From positions 1-24,516 of the forward strand of contig NZ_JBNMIU010000034.1 in assembly GCF_050873445.1 (NCBI RefSeq): 24,516 nucleotides of DNA. Direction: 5' to 3'. Below the pieces are notes generated by a model that saw nothing but the letters and a program-made list of their open reading frames with translations, was not told where the DNA came from and made no database searches. Positions 7,388-13,225 of the stretch are shown here, in pieces; position 1 is the first letter of the stretch; each line of letters begins with the position of its first letter. The stretch is from Acidaminococcus sp050873445 (lineage in GTDB: Bacteria > Bacillota > Negativicutes > Acidaminococcales > Acidaminococcaceae). The position numbers and the translations under genes were made by a program.

Positions 7388-7795
7388 ATGATCATTGCAA
7401 AAGGAAACGTAAGTACGGCGGAAGGGCCTGTGCCGGTAGAGAATCTAAAGCCAGGAATGCTGGTGGATCGGGGCCATCGGGCAAGAAACTTGCTGAAAAT
7501 AGAACAGGTCCAGCTCCATCAGACACTCCATTTTGAGCGGAACAAAGACCTGGTCCTGGCGGGGAACAGCCTTCTTTTCACCCTTACTGGGTTGCGAAGC
7601 GCCATCTCCCTCAAAGGCGTGCGGAAGGCTATGAATGGACGAATCCAGATGCTCTTTGAAGGGAGAAAGATGCAGGAGGATGTGATGAAAATCAAAAAGG
7701 AAGAAGTCACCGGGTATCGACTGACCATCGAGGGTGGCAAGGATGTCCTGGTCAATGGGTACGATGTAGCGGACAAGGAGGAAGGGGTATGCTGA
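7388..7795 (+). CDS. Hint-like domain protein without recognisable catalytic residues
   Basis: 135-residue protein with AAAGGAGG before its ATG. The N-terminus (NVSTAEGPVPVENLKPGMLV) is a very good match to block A of Hint/intein-type domains, particularly the Hint_2 type (x-T-x-D-G-P-x-P-V-E-x-L-x-P-G-D-L-V). The middle NKDLVLAGNSLLF fits the segment where active members carry SPQH or TxxH. The end (GYRLTIEGGKDVLVNGYDV) fits the final Hint strands. The Cys nucleophile, the block B His and a terminal His-Asn are all absent, so protein splicing or autocleavage is unlikely and a structural or peptide-binding role is more plausible. It sits between the cysteine-rich genes and the second radical SAM gene and ends in a single Cys. 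The Hint call is by pattern and needs structural support. Confidence 0.65.
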   Translation: MIIAKGNVSTAEGPVPVENLKPGMLVDRGHRARNLLKIEQVQLHQTLHFERNKDLVLAGNSLLFTLTGLRSAISLKGVRKAMNGRIQMLFEGRKMQEDVMKIKKEEVTGYRLTIEGGKDVLVNGYDVADKEEGVC

Positions 7796-8619
7796 AGATC
7801 TATTACAACGAGGAATCCAATGCTGACTACCTGATCCACCTGACTCTCCGGGGCGATTACTGCAAGGCGGAATGCACCAGCAACAGCGAAAGCCGGAAGG
7901 GAGCGGATGTGATCGAGACCATGCATCCTTACAGTTCCTACGTTCTTACAGAAGGAAACGGGACCGTGAAACTGTTCCGCCGTCCCATGGCCTCGGACTA
8001 CCGGTTCCTTGACCTTAACCGGCTGGGAGTATCCATCAAGCTGGACTTTGCCGTCTTGACCCAGCTTTATGGAAATACCACCATCCTCGATATCGATACG
8101 GGCATCATGGCGGAAGACCAGCGGGATATTGTGGTGCGGATGTTCAACGGGCAGAAGGAGAATCTGACCATTGACACGGATCAGGAATACGAGCTGCTGC
8201 CCTTCAGCACCAGCGACCTGATCCTGGGGGATCATCCCCGGATGACCTTGTGGGACAGCTACAGCCTTTCCGCTGGGGACCGGGAACTGATGGCCAACCG
8301 GAAAGGATACCTGATTGATGGAGATCCGGAAGAACCCTTCACCCCGGAAGGTGATAAGGATTATATCGATTTTACCATCCAAAAGTACAAAGGAGATTTC
8401 TCTACGAAGGAGAAGCTAACCCGGGATATTGATGACGAAGAAGTCTTTGTAGAATCTTCTGCCGGCCTTGTGAACAACAGACGGGTAAGGCTTGTAAAGG
8501 GAACGGGCAGTTTCCGCCTGTATCCCTTTGGGTACGAAGGCCCGGTGAAGATTAAGCTGGGGAGAAAGTGGTACGAGGTGTGGAACGACTATCTGGTGTT
8601 TGTTGGAAGGCAGGGGTAA
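7789..8619 (+). CDS. Uncharacterised protein in the radical SAM cassette
   Basis: 276-residue soluble protein that I do not recognise. It starts at the ATG overlapping the end of the Hint-like gene (seven-base overlap) with GGAAGGGG before it. It has no signal peptide, membrane segment or repeat. Beta-rich stretches are interspersed with acidic segments (LTIDTDQEYELLPFSTSDL, DGDPEEPFTPEGDKDY), and the last 70 residues again look beta-stranded (GSFRLYPFGYEGPVKIKLG). There are two cysteines near the N-terminus (residues about 25 and 29). Tight coupling to the Hint-like gene and the second radical SAM gene suggests a shared process. It could be a tail or fibre-accessory protein, or a substrate or partner of the radical SAM enzyme. 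Confidence 0.75.
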   Translation: MLKIYYNEESNADYLIHLTLRGDYCKAECTSNSESRKGADVIETMHPYSSYVLTEGNGTVKLFRRPMASDYRFLDLNRLGVSIKLDFAVLTQLYGNTTILDIDTGIMAEDQRDIVVRMFNGQKENLTIDTDQEYELLPFSTSDLILGDHPRMTLWDSYSLSAGDRELMANRKGYLIDGDPEEPFTPEGDKDYIDFTIQKYKGDFSTKEKLTRDIDDEEVFVESSAGLVNNRRVRLVKGTGSFRLYPFGYEGPVKIKLGRKWYEVWNDYLVFVGRQG

Positions 8620-8620
8620 T

Positions 8621-9583
8621 ATGCAAAAAAACAAGATGGATTTGCCGACACAGGTTCAAATCACCCTTTATTTAGGTAGCCAGTGCAATCTCCACTGTGC
8701 CTACTGCCACCGGGAGGCTTCGGATGGGGAAGGGGGCATTTCAGAAGAATTTCTGGCAAAATTGAAACGGAATCCTCCTAGAGCCATCAAGTTCATGGGA
8801 GGGGAACCTCTGCTTTACATGAAGGAGATCCGGAAAGTGGTGGAAGCAGTGCCCCAGGCGAAGTTTGCGGTCAGCACCAACGGCATCGGCATCGAAAAGC
8901 ACCTGGATTATTTCCGGGAGCATTACTTCCAAATCTGCATCAGCTATGATGGGGCAGAAAGGGACCTGAGGGGGTATGATCCTTTCACCGATCTATTGGA
9001 TTACCCGGACCTGGCGGTTTCCACCACCCTGTACCATGGGAATACGGACCTGGGAGCCATTATGGCAAAGTTCCGGGAGAAGGAGAAAGTCATCGGACGG
9101 AACCTGTCCTTCTTCCCGCATCTCATGCATGTAACCAACGAGACCAACCGGAAGTATGCTCTGACCCGGGAGGACTATGATTCCATCCTGGAACAGTACA
9201 AGAAGTATGTGGGGTTGTATCTGTCCCGGTTCCGGAGGTTCGGCATCCGGGACAAGCGGTATGAAGGACTTTACCAAACCCTGGAACGGCGCAGGGAGGT
9301 TCAGTACATTTACGGAGAAACCTACTGCAGCAACCGGACCATCCGGAAGGTGGATGCCAAAGGACGGCAGTATCCGTGTCTTTATATCCGCCGCCAGGGG
9401 CTTTCCGATAACTGGTTGAAGGAACAGCAGGATCTCCTGGATGCCTTGAGTCCCGAATGCCGCCAGTGCTCTGTTTACGGCATGTGCGGCGGGGCCTGTA
9501 TCGTCAGCCAGGAGCATGCTCAGGAGTGCCGGTTCTACAAGGCCCTCTACACCTGGTTCCAGAAGGAAGTGAACCGGCCATGA
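8621..9583 (+). CDS. Radical SAM/SPASM domain protein (second of two)
   Basis: 320-residue radical SAM enzyme. The C-x3-C-x2-C motif is at C22, C26 and C29 (QCNLHCAYC), followed by KFMGGEPLLY. The C-terminal SPASM region has C..GRQYPC, then C-x2-C-x5-C-x3-C (CRQCSVYGMCGGAC) and a last cysteine in ECRFY. It has the same architecture as the enzyme at 5544 but is shorter and clearly diverged, so two different modifications or two different substrates are likely. The in-frame TTG at 8600 is possible, but the ATG at 8621 has GGAAGGCAGGGG just upstream and avoids overlap. The stop is coupled to the next gene through ATGA. As in family members that act on ribosomal peptides, the substrate is probably a protein encoded next to it. 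Confidence 0.92.
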   Translation: MQKNKMDLPTQVQITLYLGSQCNLHCAYCHREASDGEGGISEEFLAKLKRNPPRAIKFMGGEPLLYMKEIRKVVEAVPQAKFAVSTNGIGIEKHLDYFREHYFQICISYDGAERDLRGYDPFTDLLDYPDLAVSTTLYHGNTDLGAIMAKFREKEKVIGRNLSFFPHLMHVTNETNRKYALTREDYDSILEQYKKYVGLYLSRFRRFGIRDKRYEGLYQTLERRREVQYIYGETYCSNRTIRKVDAKGRQYPCLYIRRQGLSDNWLKEQQDLLDALSPECRQCSVYGMCGGACIVSQEHAQECRFYKALYTWFQKEVNRP

Positions 9584-10230
9584 ACCATCTCTTTATCTTC
9601 CCGGAGGCGGTGCAGACGGAGGATACCATTGGGCTGGACATGGAAGGAAGCCGGCTGAGCTTTTTCTGCAACGGGAAACGGGTGGCCATCAACCTGGATG
9701 CCCTTGGGAGCGGGTCCTCCACGGTAATTCTGAAGAACCCCGTCACGGGATTCGTTTACCCTTTGTTCAACTTCCGGGAGATCCTCCAGGTGATGGATCT
9801 GGGGCCCCAGGAGCTGCTGCGGACCTTGAGTCTGTGTTCCTTTGTGCAGATCGACAAGTCCGGGAAGGATACCTTTATGAAGGTGTTCCTGCCCAAGGGC
9901 CAGCCGGAGTTAAAGAGCTATACCCACGATTTCTCCCGTTTTCCCCATGTGGCCATGGCAGACCTGCACAAACTGGACCGGGCCTTTAGCTGGACTGTGC
10001 ATCATGTGAAGGCCTGGATCCATTACAGCCGGATCGAGGGGAGCCTGGTGTTTGAATGCTCTGCCTTCTGGAAGGAACCCGTCTACGTAAGCCACGCCGG
10101 CCAGACCCAGGAGCTGACCCAAGGGGAGAACTGGTTCTCCTTTGCCTGGAGTCCTACAGAAGATGTGTACTGCGGTCCCAAGTGCGGACGGTATAAAGGA
10201 CGGGCACTTCATCTAACACCCGGCTGCTAG
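9580..10230 (+). CDS. Uncharacterised protein following the second radical SAM gene
   Basis: 216-residue soluble protein of unknown family, coupled to the radical SAM stop (ATGA). The N-terminal 60 residues look like a small beta domain (GSRLSFFCNGKRVAINLDAL). The remainder mixes strands and aromatic-rich segments (HHVKAWIHYSRIEGSLVFEC, GENWFSFAWSPTEDVY). The C-terminus contains C-G-P-K-C and ends in L-T-P-G-C. It is the last gene before the lysis cassette, 24 bases upstream of the next gene, so it probably belongs to the tail or radical SAM cassette. The terminal cysteines might be targets of the neighbouring enzyme, but this is speculation. Confidence 0.75.
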   Translation: MNHLFIFPEAVQTEDTIGLDMEGSRLSFFCNGKRVAINLDALGSGSSTVILKNPVTGFVYPLFNFREILQVMDLGPQELLRTLSLCSFVQIDKSGKDTFMKVFLPKGQPELKSYTHDFSRFPHVAMADLHKLDRAFSWTVHHVKAWIHYSRIEGSLVFECSAFWKEPVYVSHAGQTQELTQGENWFSFAWSPTEDVYCGPKCGRYKGRALHLTPGC

Positions 10231-10254
10231 TTCACCAGAAAGGAGGGAACCACC

Positions 10255-10551
10255 ATGGATTTCATCAGCTACACCTTTGTGAACGCAGTGATCAGTGCTC
10301 TGGCCGTGTTCGGGTGCTGGCTCATCCTGCGTCCCCAGAAAATCGAGAACCAGGCGCTCCATAAGAGCATCGACAATAATACCAAGGCCCTGGAAGATTT
10401 GACAGGACTGATCAATGAAATGCGGGTGGCCCAGGCGGGCATCGAGACCAATATCGACAACCTGTGGCACCGGTACAAGGACCTGAAGGGAGAAGTGGAC
10501 CGCATCCACGATCACAGTAATCTGGGGAATCCGCCATGTTTGAAAAAGTAA
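10255..10551 (+). CDS. Membrane-anchored coiled-coil protein of the lysis cassette
   Basis: 98-residue protein with one N-terminal transmembrane segment (about residues 5-25, VNAVISALAVFGCWLILRP) and a helical, heptad-like remainder (NTKALEDLTGLINEMRVAQ). AAAGGAGGG precedes the ATG. Small proteins of this architecture are common just upstream of phage holins and resemble XhlA-like or holin-accessory proteins, although XhlA usually has its membrane segment at the other end. It overlaps the holin-like gene by 16 bases, which supports a lysis role. Confidence 0.7.
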   Translation: MDFISYTFVNAVISALAVFGCWLILRPQKIENQALHKSIDNNTKALEDLTGLINEMRVAQAGIETNIDNLWHRYKDLKGEVDRIHDHSNLGNPPCLKK

Positions 10552-10850
10552 AAGGGATACTGACTAAAGGCCTGGATGCGGTGAAAGCACGCCTGAACCA
10601 ATTCCAGCAGCCCATCAAATGGATCGTCATAGGGTATCTTGTGACGGTCTTTCTTTTTGTGCTTTCCTACTATGGCTTCTGGCTGTATCTGGCGGTGACG
10701 GGGAAAATCCAGCTGCCGGATCTTCTGGCCATGGTGCGGGAACTGGTCGGGCCTGCCATGGTGGGGTTTGTCACCTTCATTGCAGGCTGCTTTGTGGATC
10801 TTGACGGGAACGGCATCCCGGACCACTTTGAAAAGGAGGAGAAGAAATGA
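10536..10850 (+). CDS. Holin-like membrane protein with EF-hand-like loop
   Basis: 104-residue protein with an amphipathic N-terminus, a transmembrane segment at about residues 29-54, a second at about 70-87, and a highly charged C-terminus. This fits phage holins, which permeabilise the inner membrane for endolysin action. It lies directly upstream of the amidase gene and overlaps it by four bases (ATGA). Right after the second membrane segment is D88-L-D90-G-N92-G-I-P-D96 and E99, a sequence like a calcium-binding EF-hand or dockerin loop. That is unusual in a holin and could be a coincidence. The start is the only good ATG in this frame. Confidence 0.75.
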   Translation: MFEKVKGILTKGLDAVKARLNQFQQPIKWIVIGYLVTVFLFVLSYYGFWLYLAVTGKIQLPDLLAMVRELVGPAMVGFVTFIAGCFVDLDGNGIPDHFEKEEKK

Positions 10851-11401
10851 AGATTTTTATCAATCCAGGGCATATGCCCGGTGTGGACAGCGGGGCTGTC
10901 AATGACAAATACGGCGTCACGGAAGCCGGTATCGTGAAGGAAATCGGGGCAGGAGTCCAGCAGTACCTGAACCGGGTGGGTTATGACTGCCTGCTGGTCC
11001 AGTCCGACAACCTCTGCGGGGAATCCCCCAACTATACCAATATCTGCGCTAGCGCCAACGGCTGGAAGGCGGACATCTTCATCTCCATCCACTGCAATGC
11101 AGCAGTAGCAGAAGAAGCCCAGGGGACGGAAACCCTGGTGTACAGCGAGGACAGCACGGAAGCCTGCACCCTGGCCGAATGCATCCAGAACCAGATTGTC
11201 AGGAGCCTGGGAACCGTGGACCGGGGTGTGAAGGAACGGCCGGGGCTGGCGGTGCTCCGGGAGACGGATATGCCGGCGGTCCTGGTGGAAACGGCGTTCA
11301 TCACCAATGAGGAAGATGTACAGCTCCTGATGAACCGGAAGGACGAATTTGCCCGTGCCATTGCCCGCGGGGTGACGGATTATGTGGCCCAGAAAGGATG
11401 A
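10847..11401 (+). CDS. N-acetylmuramoyl-L-alanine amidase (Amidase_3), phage endolysin
   Basis: 184-residue zinc amidase cleaving the bond between N-acetylmuramic acid and the peptide stem of peptidoglycan. Amidase_3 hallmarks are visible: N-P-G-H9, E26 in V-T-E-A, S-I-H82-C-N-A, and the catalytic V-E148-T-A-F-I-T-N. The whole protein is catalytic domain, with no SH3, LysM or other wall-binding domain and no signal peptide, so it depends on the holin for export. The absence of a binding domain is more typical of endolysins acting on thin, outer-membrane-covered walls. It is coupled to the holin-like gene and has GAGGAG upstream of its ATG. Confidence 0.93.
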   Translation: MKIFINPGHMPGVDSGAVNDKYGVTEAGIVKEIGAGVQQYLNRVGYDCLLVQSDNLCGESPNYTNICASANGWKADIFISIHCNAAVAEEAQGTETLVYSEDSTEACTLAECIQNQIVRSLGTVDRGVKERPGLAVLRETDMPAVLVETAFITNEEDVQLLMNRKDEFARAIARGVTDYVAQKG

Positions 11402-11407
11402 GAGACC

Positions 11408-11497
11408 ATGGACATGTGGCGGATCAGCGATGAATTTCTTCTGGGCTATCTGTTGGGCATCCTGACCGGGGTGCTTCTCTTTACCCTGGTCATCTGA
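11408..11497 (+). CDS. 29-residue single-pass membrane peptide
   Basis: A short ORF starting at the ATG six bases after the amidase stop, with GGATGAGAG upstream. The product has a short polar start (MDMWRISDEF) and then one hydrophobic segment to the end (LLGYLLGILTGVLLFTLVI). Its compact placement between the endolysin and the spanin-like genes and a decent ribosome site suggest a real lysis-cassette peptide, such as an antiholin or accessory. No homology can be claimed. Confidence 0.5.
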   Translation: MDMWRISDEFLLGYLLGILTGVLLFTLVI

Positions 11498-11506
11498 AGA
11501 AAGAGG

Positions 11507-11869
11507 GTGGGGATCATTGAGAAAAAGTGCCTGGTGCTTATTGCTGTGCTTGTTGTTGTCCTTTCCGCAGGTCTCCTGGGCCTCTACGTATACCATAACG
11601 GAGGAGGAACTGACCCGGTTGGAAACGAATATCACCGAGCTGCAGACCATCAACATCAGATTACAGAAGGAATCCAGTCAGCAGAAGAAACGCATGGAGG
11701 AATTGGAAACGCAATTGACCGAAGCGCAGACCGAATTACAGAAAGCCAGGGAACAGTCCAGTCTGCTCGGGAATCAATTGAAAGAACTGGAGAGGACCTC
11801 GATCAGGCAGGAAGAATCCTTGCGGATTGCCAACGAATCCTTAGCCGCGTACGAGAAAGAAAACAATAG
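11507..11869 (+). CDS. Candidate inner-membrane spanin-like protein, overlapping frame
   Basis: An open frame of 120 codons lying almost entirely inside the neighbouring gene in another frame. The product has an N-terminal membrane anchor (CLVLIAVLVVVLSAGLLGL) and a long helical, charged periplasmic-type region (SARESIERTGEDLDQAGRIL) ending R-V-R-E-R-K-Q, like Rz-type i-spanins that link inner and outer membranes during lysis. Weak points: the GTG start has its AAGAGG immediately adjacent with no spacing, and codon third positions are less GC-rich than in the competing frame. It may therefore be overprinted, start further in, or be unused. Confidence 0.4.
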   Translation: MGIIEKKCLVLIAVLVVVLSAGLLGLYVYHNGGGTDPVGNEYHRAADHQHQITEGIQSAEETHGGIGNAIDRSADRITESQGTVQSARESIERTGEDLDQAGRILADCQRILSRVRERKQ

Positions 11870-11951
11870 AACACAGAAACGGCTGAAGGCCCAGCGGAAC
11901 CTGGCTTATGGGATAGGGACGGTGCTGCTGGCGGCTTGGGTGCGGAAATGA
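11517..11951 (+). CDS. Secreted coiled-coil lysis protein (spanin-like)
   Basis: 144-residue protein starting at TTG, with GGGTGGGG just upstream. It has an N-terminal signal peptide (WCLLLCLLLSFPQVSWAS) with a likely signal peptidase I site after A-W-A-like residues, a long coiled coil (residues about 30-125, with segments such as ELETQLTEAQTELQKAREQ), and a weak C-terminal hydrophobic stretch (LAYGIGTVLLAAWV). Third-codon positions are GC-rich like the rest of the operon, so this is probably the older frame of the overlapping pair. Order after holin and endolysin suggests a spanin or other envelope-disruption role. No clear lipobox exists. It ends five bases before the operon terminator. 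Confidence 0.65.
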   Translation: MRKSAWCLLLCLLLSFPQVSWASTYTITEEELTRLETNITELQTINIRLQKESSQQKKRMEELETQLTEAQTELQKAREQSSLLGNQLKELERTSIRQEESLRIANESLAAYEKENNRTQKRLKAQRNLAYGIGTVLLAAWVRK

Positions 11952-11955
11952 AGAG

Positions 11956-11992
11956 AGCCATGGTGGGAAAAATCCTGCCATGGCTTTTTTTT
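11956..11992 (+). terminator. Rho-independent terminator of the late operon
   Basis: AGCCATGG and CCATGGCT form an 8-bp perfect stem with additional internal pairing (GGGA/TCCT), followed directly by a run of eight T. It closes the tail-lysis operon. Confidence 0.85.
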
Positions 11993-12019
11993 ACTGTCGA
12001 CTTTTTTACCCAGGTCATG

Positions 12020-12028
12020 TGATATACT
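12020..12028 (+). promoter_or_regulatory. Extended -10 promoter of the ATP-grasp moron
   Basis: TGATATACT is an extended -10 element (TG-n-TATACT). No good -35 is seen at the expected distance. It sits between the late terminator and a ribosome site AAGGAAG that is eight bases before ATG 12051, giving the gene its own transcription unit. Confidence 0.5.
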
Positions 12029-12050
12029 GAAAGAAAAGGAAGTGAAGAAA

Positions 12051-12113
12051 ATGAGAGTCTGAATACAGTCACACAAGGGGGAACGGCCTGCCAACAAGAA
12101 TTTTTTTGAGGCC
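12051..12113 (+). other. Interrupted 5' end of the ATP-grasp gene (in-frame TGA at codon 4)
   Basis: ATG 12051 has a well-spaced AAGGAAG and reads M-R-V-stop-I-Q-S-H-K-G-E-R-P-A-N-K-N-F-F-E-A, in frame with the ORF at 12114. This stretch looks like the normal N-terminus of this ATP-grasp family (M-[KR]-V-L-I-Q...), so the TGA at 12060-12062 looks like a nonsense change at a Leu-type codon. It removes the natural start unless there is readthrough or downstream initiation. Confidence 0.65.
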
Positions 12114-12782
12114 ATGTGCGGTTTTGAAGAAGTGGGGGCTGAAATCTGTTTTTTCCATAATCCCGAGAAAATGCGGGAGGCGGCACCCGCGGATGTTATG
12201 GTTGGCTATGTGGATACGGTTCAGCAGCATTTGAAAGAAATGGTTTTTTCTTTTCCCGATTTGGATTATCCCGAGGAGCTGAAATTCTGCCTGGGACGGA
12301 AAATCTGGAAATCCACCATCAATACCATCAATTCCCATCCGGAACAGTGGCCTGTATTCGTAAAATCTGTTGCGGATAAAGAAATCACCGGCGTGCTTGT
12401 TCAGTCTCCCAAAGACCTGGTGGGACGCGGAAACTGGGAGCACGATGTGCCTGTATGGTGCTCGGAGCCCGTCCGGTTTGTGACGGAGTGGCGCTGTTTT
12501 ATCCGCTATGGAAGAATCCTGGATGCAAGACATTATCGGGGAACCTGGGAAAAGATGCCGGATCCGGAAATCATCAAAAAAGCTGTGCAGGAGTACAAGA
12601 CCGCACCGGCCGGGTATTCTCTGGATTTTGGCCTGACGGATACCGGGAAGACTTTGCTCATCGAAGTCAATGACGGATATGCCCTAGGGAGTTACGGGCT
12701 TTTCTACATCGATTATGCAAAACTTCTGGCAGCCAGGTGGGCAGAATTGACCGGGACGGAGGATGAGTATAAGGATTTTTGA
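12114..12782 (+). CDS. ATP-grasp domain protein, R2K clade (DUF4343-like), N-terminally interrupted
   Basis: 222 residues from the first downstream ATG; 243 if the upstream start at 12051 was once used. The C-terminal half shows ATP-grasp features: V-F-V-K-S nucleotide-binding lysine, TEWRCFIRYGRIL, A-P-A-G-Y-S-L-D-F-G-L-T, and the metal-binding L-I-E-V-N-D-G-Y-A-L-G-S-Y-G-L. This matches ATP-grasp proteins of the R2K clade, often encoded by phages and predicted to ligate an amine to a carboxylate on a protein or other substrate; the substrate is unknown. It is a stand-alone unit with its own promoter and terminators on both sides, the classic moron layout. The ATG at 12114 has only a poor GAGG two bases upstream, so expression is doubtful. 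Confidence 0.75.
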   Translation: MCGFEEVGAEICFFHNPEKMREAAPADVMVGYVDTVQQHLKEMVFSFPDLDYPEELKFCLGRKIWKSTINTINSHPEQWPVFVKSVADKEITGVLVQSPKDLVGRGNWEHDVPVWCSEPVRFVTEWRCFIRYGRILDARHYRGTWEKMPDPEIIKKAVQEYKTAPAGYSLDFGLTDTGKTLLIEVNDGYALGSYGLFYIDYAKLLAARWAELTGTEDEYKDF

Positions 12783-12818
12783 CGGGTGTTGGATAGAAAA
12801 TATGGAGTAAGCCATGGT

Positions 12819-12844
12819 GGGGAAAATGATCCCCTGACTTTTTT
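12819..12844 (+). terminator. Terminator after the ATP-grasp gene
   Basis: GGGGA and TCCCC pair around a six-base loop, followed by TGAC and six T. The upstream flank AGCCATGGTGGGG copies the start of the terminator at 11956. Confidence 0.6.
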
Positions 12845-12884
12845 CGTGCATAAAGTGTTTATCTTTTCATAAATTCTCGTTTGT

Positions 12885-12919
12885 ATGAAGAATATTCATG
12901 TATATGTGAAGAATTTCAT
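12885..12919 (+). promoter_or_regulatory. Two operator-like inverted repeats upstream of the XRE gene
   Basis: TGAA-GAATA-TTCA (within 12885-12899) and TGAA-GAAT-TTCA (within 12906-12919) are spaced 21 bases apart, two helical turns, and the second abuts the -35 box. They are probable binding sites for the XRE-family regulator encoded downstream. Confidence 0.5.
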
Positions 12920-12947
12920 TGTAACATACAGTTTAAAATGTTATACT
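12919..12947 (+). promoter_or_regulatory. Sigma-A promoter of the XRE/restriction-modification operon
   Basis: TTGTAA, 17 bases, then TATACT: a near-consensus promoter. It lies 59 bases upstream of the XRE start and just after the paired operator-like repeats. Confidence 0.7.
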
Positions 12948-12965
12948 ATAAAAATAAGTACACTA

Positions 12966-12983
12966 TTTTTTTTTTTTTTTTTT
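12966..12983 (+). repeat. Homopolymer of 18 T in the XRE leader
   Basis: Eighteen consecutive T between the promoter and the ribosome site of the regulator. Long mononucleotide runs are prone to length variation and to sequencing error. Confidence 0.9.
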
Positions 12984-13005
12984 AGCTTAATTTAACGGGG
13001 GCAAG

Positions 13006-13221
13006 ATGAAAATAAGTTACAAAAAATTATGGAAGCTTTTGATCGATAAGGAAATGAAAAAGAAGGATCTTCAAGCAGCTGCGGGTATTAGTTGGGCATC
13101 TGTAACGAAACTTTCAAAAGGCGAGTCAGTAAGCATGGAAGTACTTATAAAAGTCTGTAAAACACTGGAATGTAATATCGGGGATATTATGGATCTGATT
13201 CCGACAAAAGAAGACAAGTAG
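13006..13221 (+). CDS. XRE-family HTH regulator of the restriction-modification cargo
   Basis: 71-residue DNA-binding protein that is essentially one Cro/C1-type helix-turn-helix domain (KKKDLQAAAGISWASVTKLS, then a V-S-M-E-V-L-I-K-V-C-K-T-L-E-C-N-I-G-D-I-M-type end). Small XRE proteins with this K-L-W-K-L-L-I-D-K start are common neighbours of type II restriction-modification genes in Bacillota, where they act like controller proteins. GGGGGCAAG precedes its ATG. The paired repeats at 12885-12919 suggest it regulates its own promoter and hence possibly the endonuclease. Base composition is AT-rich, like the whole segment to about 15515 and unlike the phage genes, so the block is a likely acquired cargo. 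Confidence 0.85.
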   Translation: MKISYKKLWKLLIDKEMKKKDLQAAAGISWASVTKLSKGESVSMEVLIKVCKTLECNIGDIMDLIPTKEDK

Positions 13222-13225
13222 TTGA

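Noticed and set aside
4048..9583. Diversity-generating retroelement acting on the fibre
   Set aside because: No reverse transcriptase gene and no template/variable repeat pair is visible.
12060..12062. TGA in the ATP-grasp gene as a selenocysteine codon
   Set aside because: The position normally holds a hydrophobic strand residue in this family, no convincing downstream selenocysteine element is seen, and TGA serves as an ordinary stop for many genes here.
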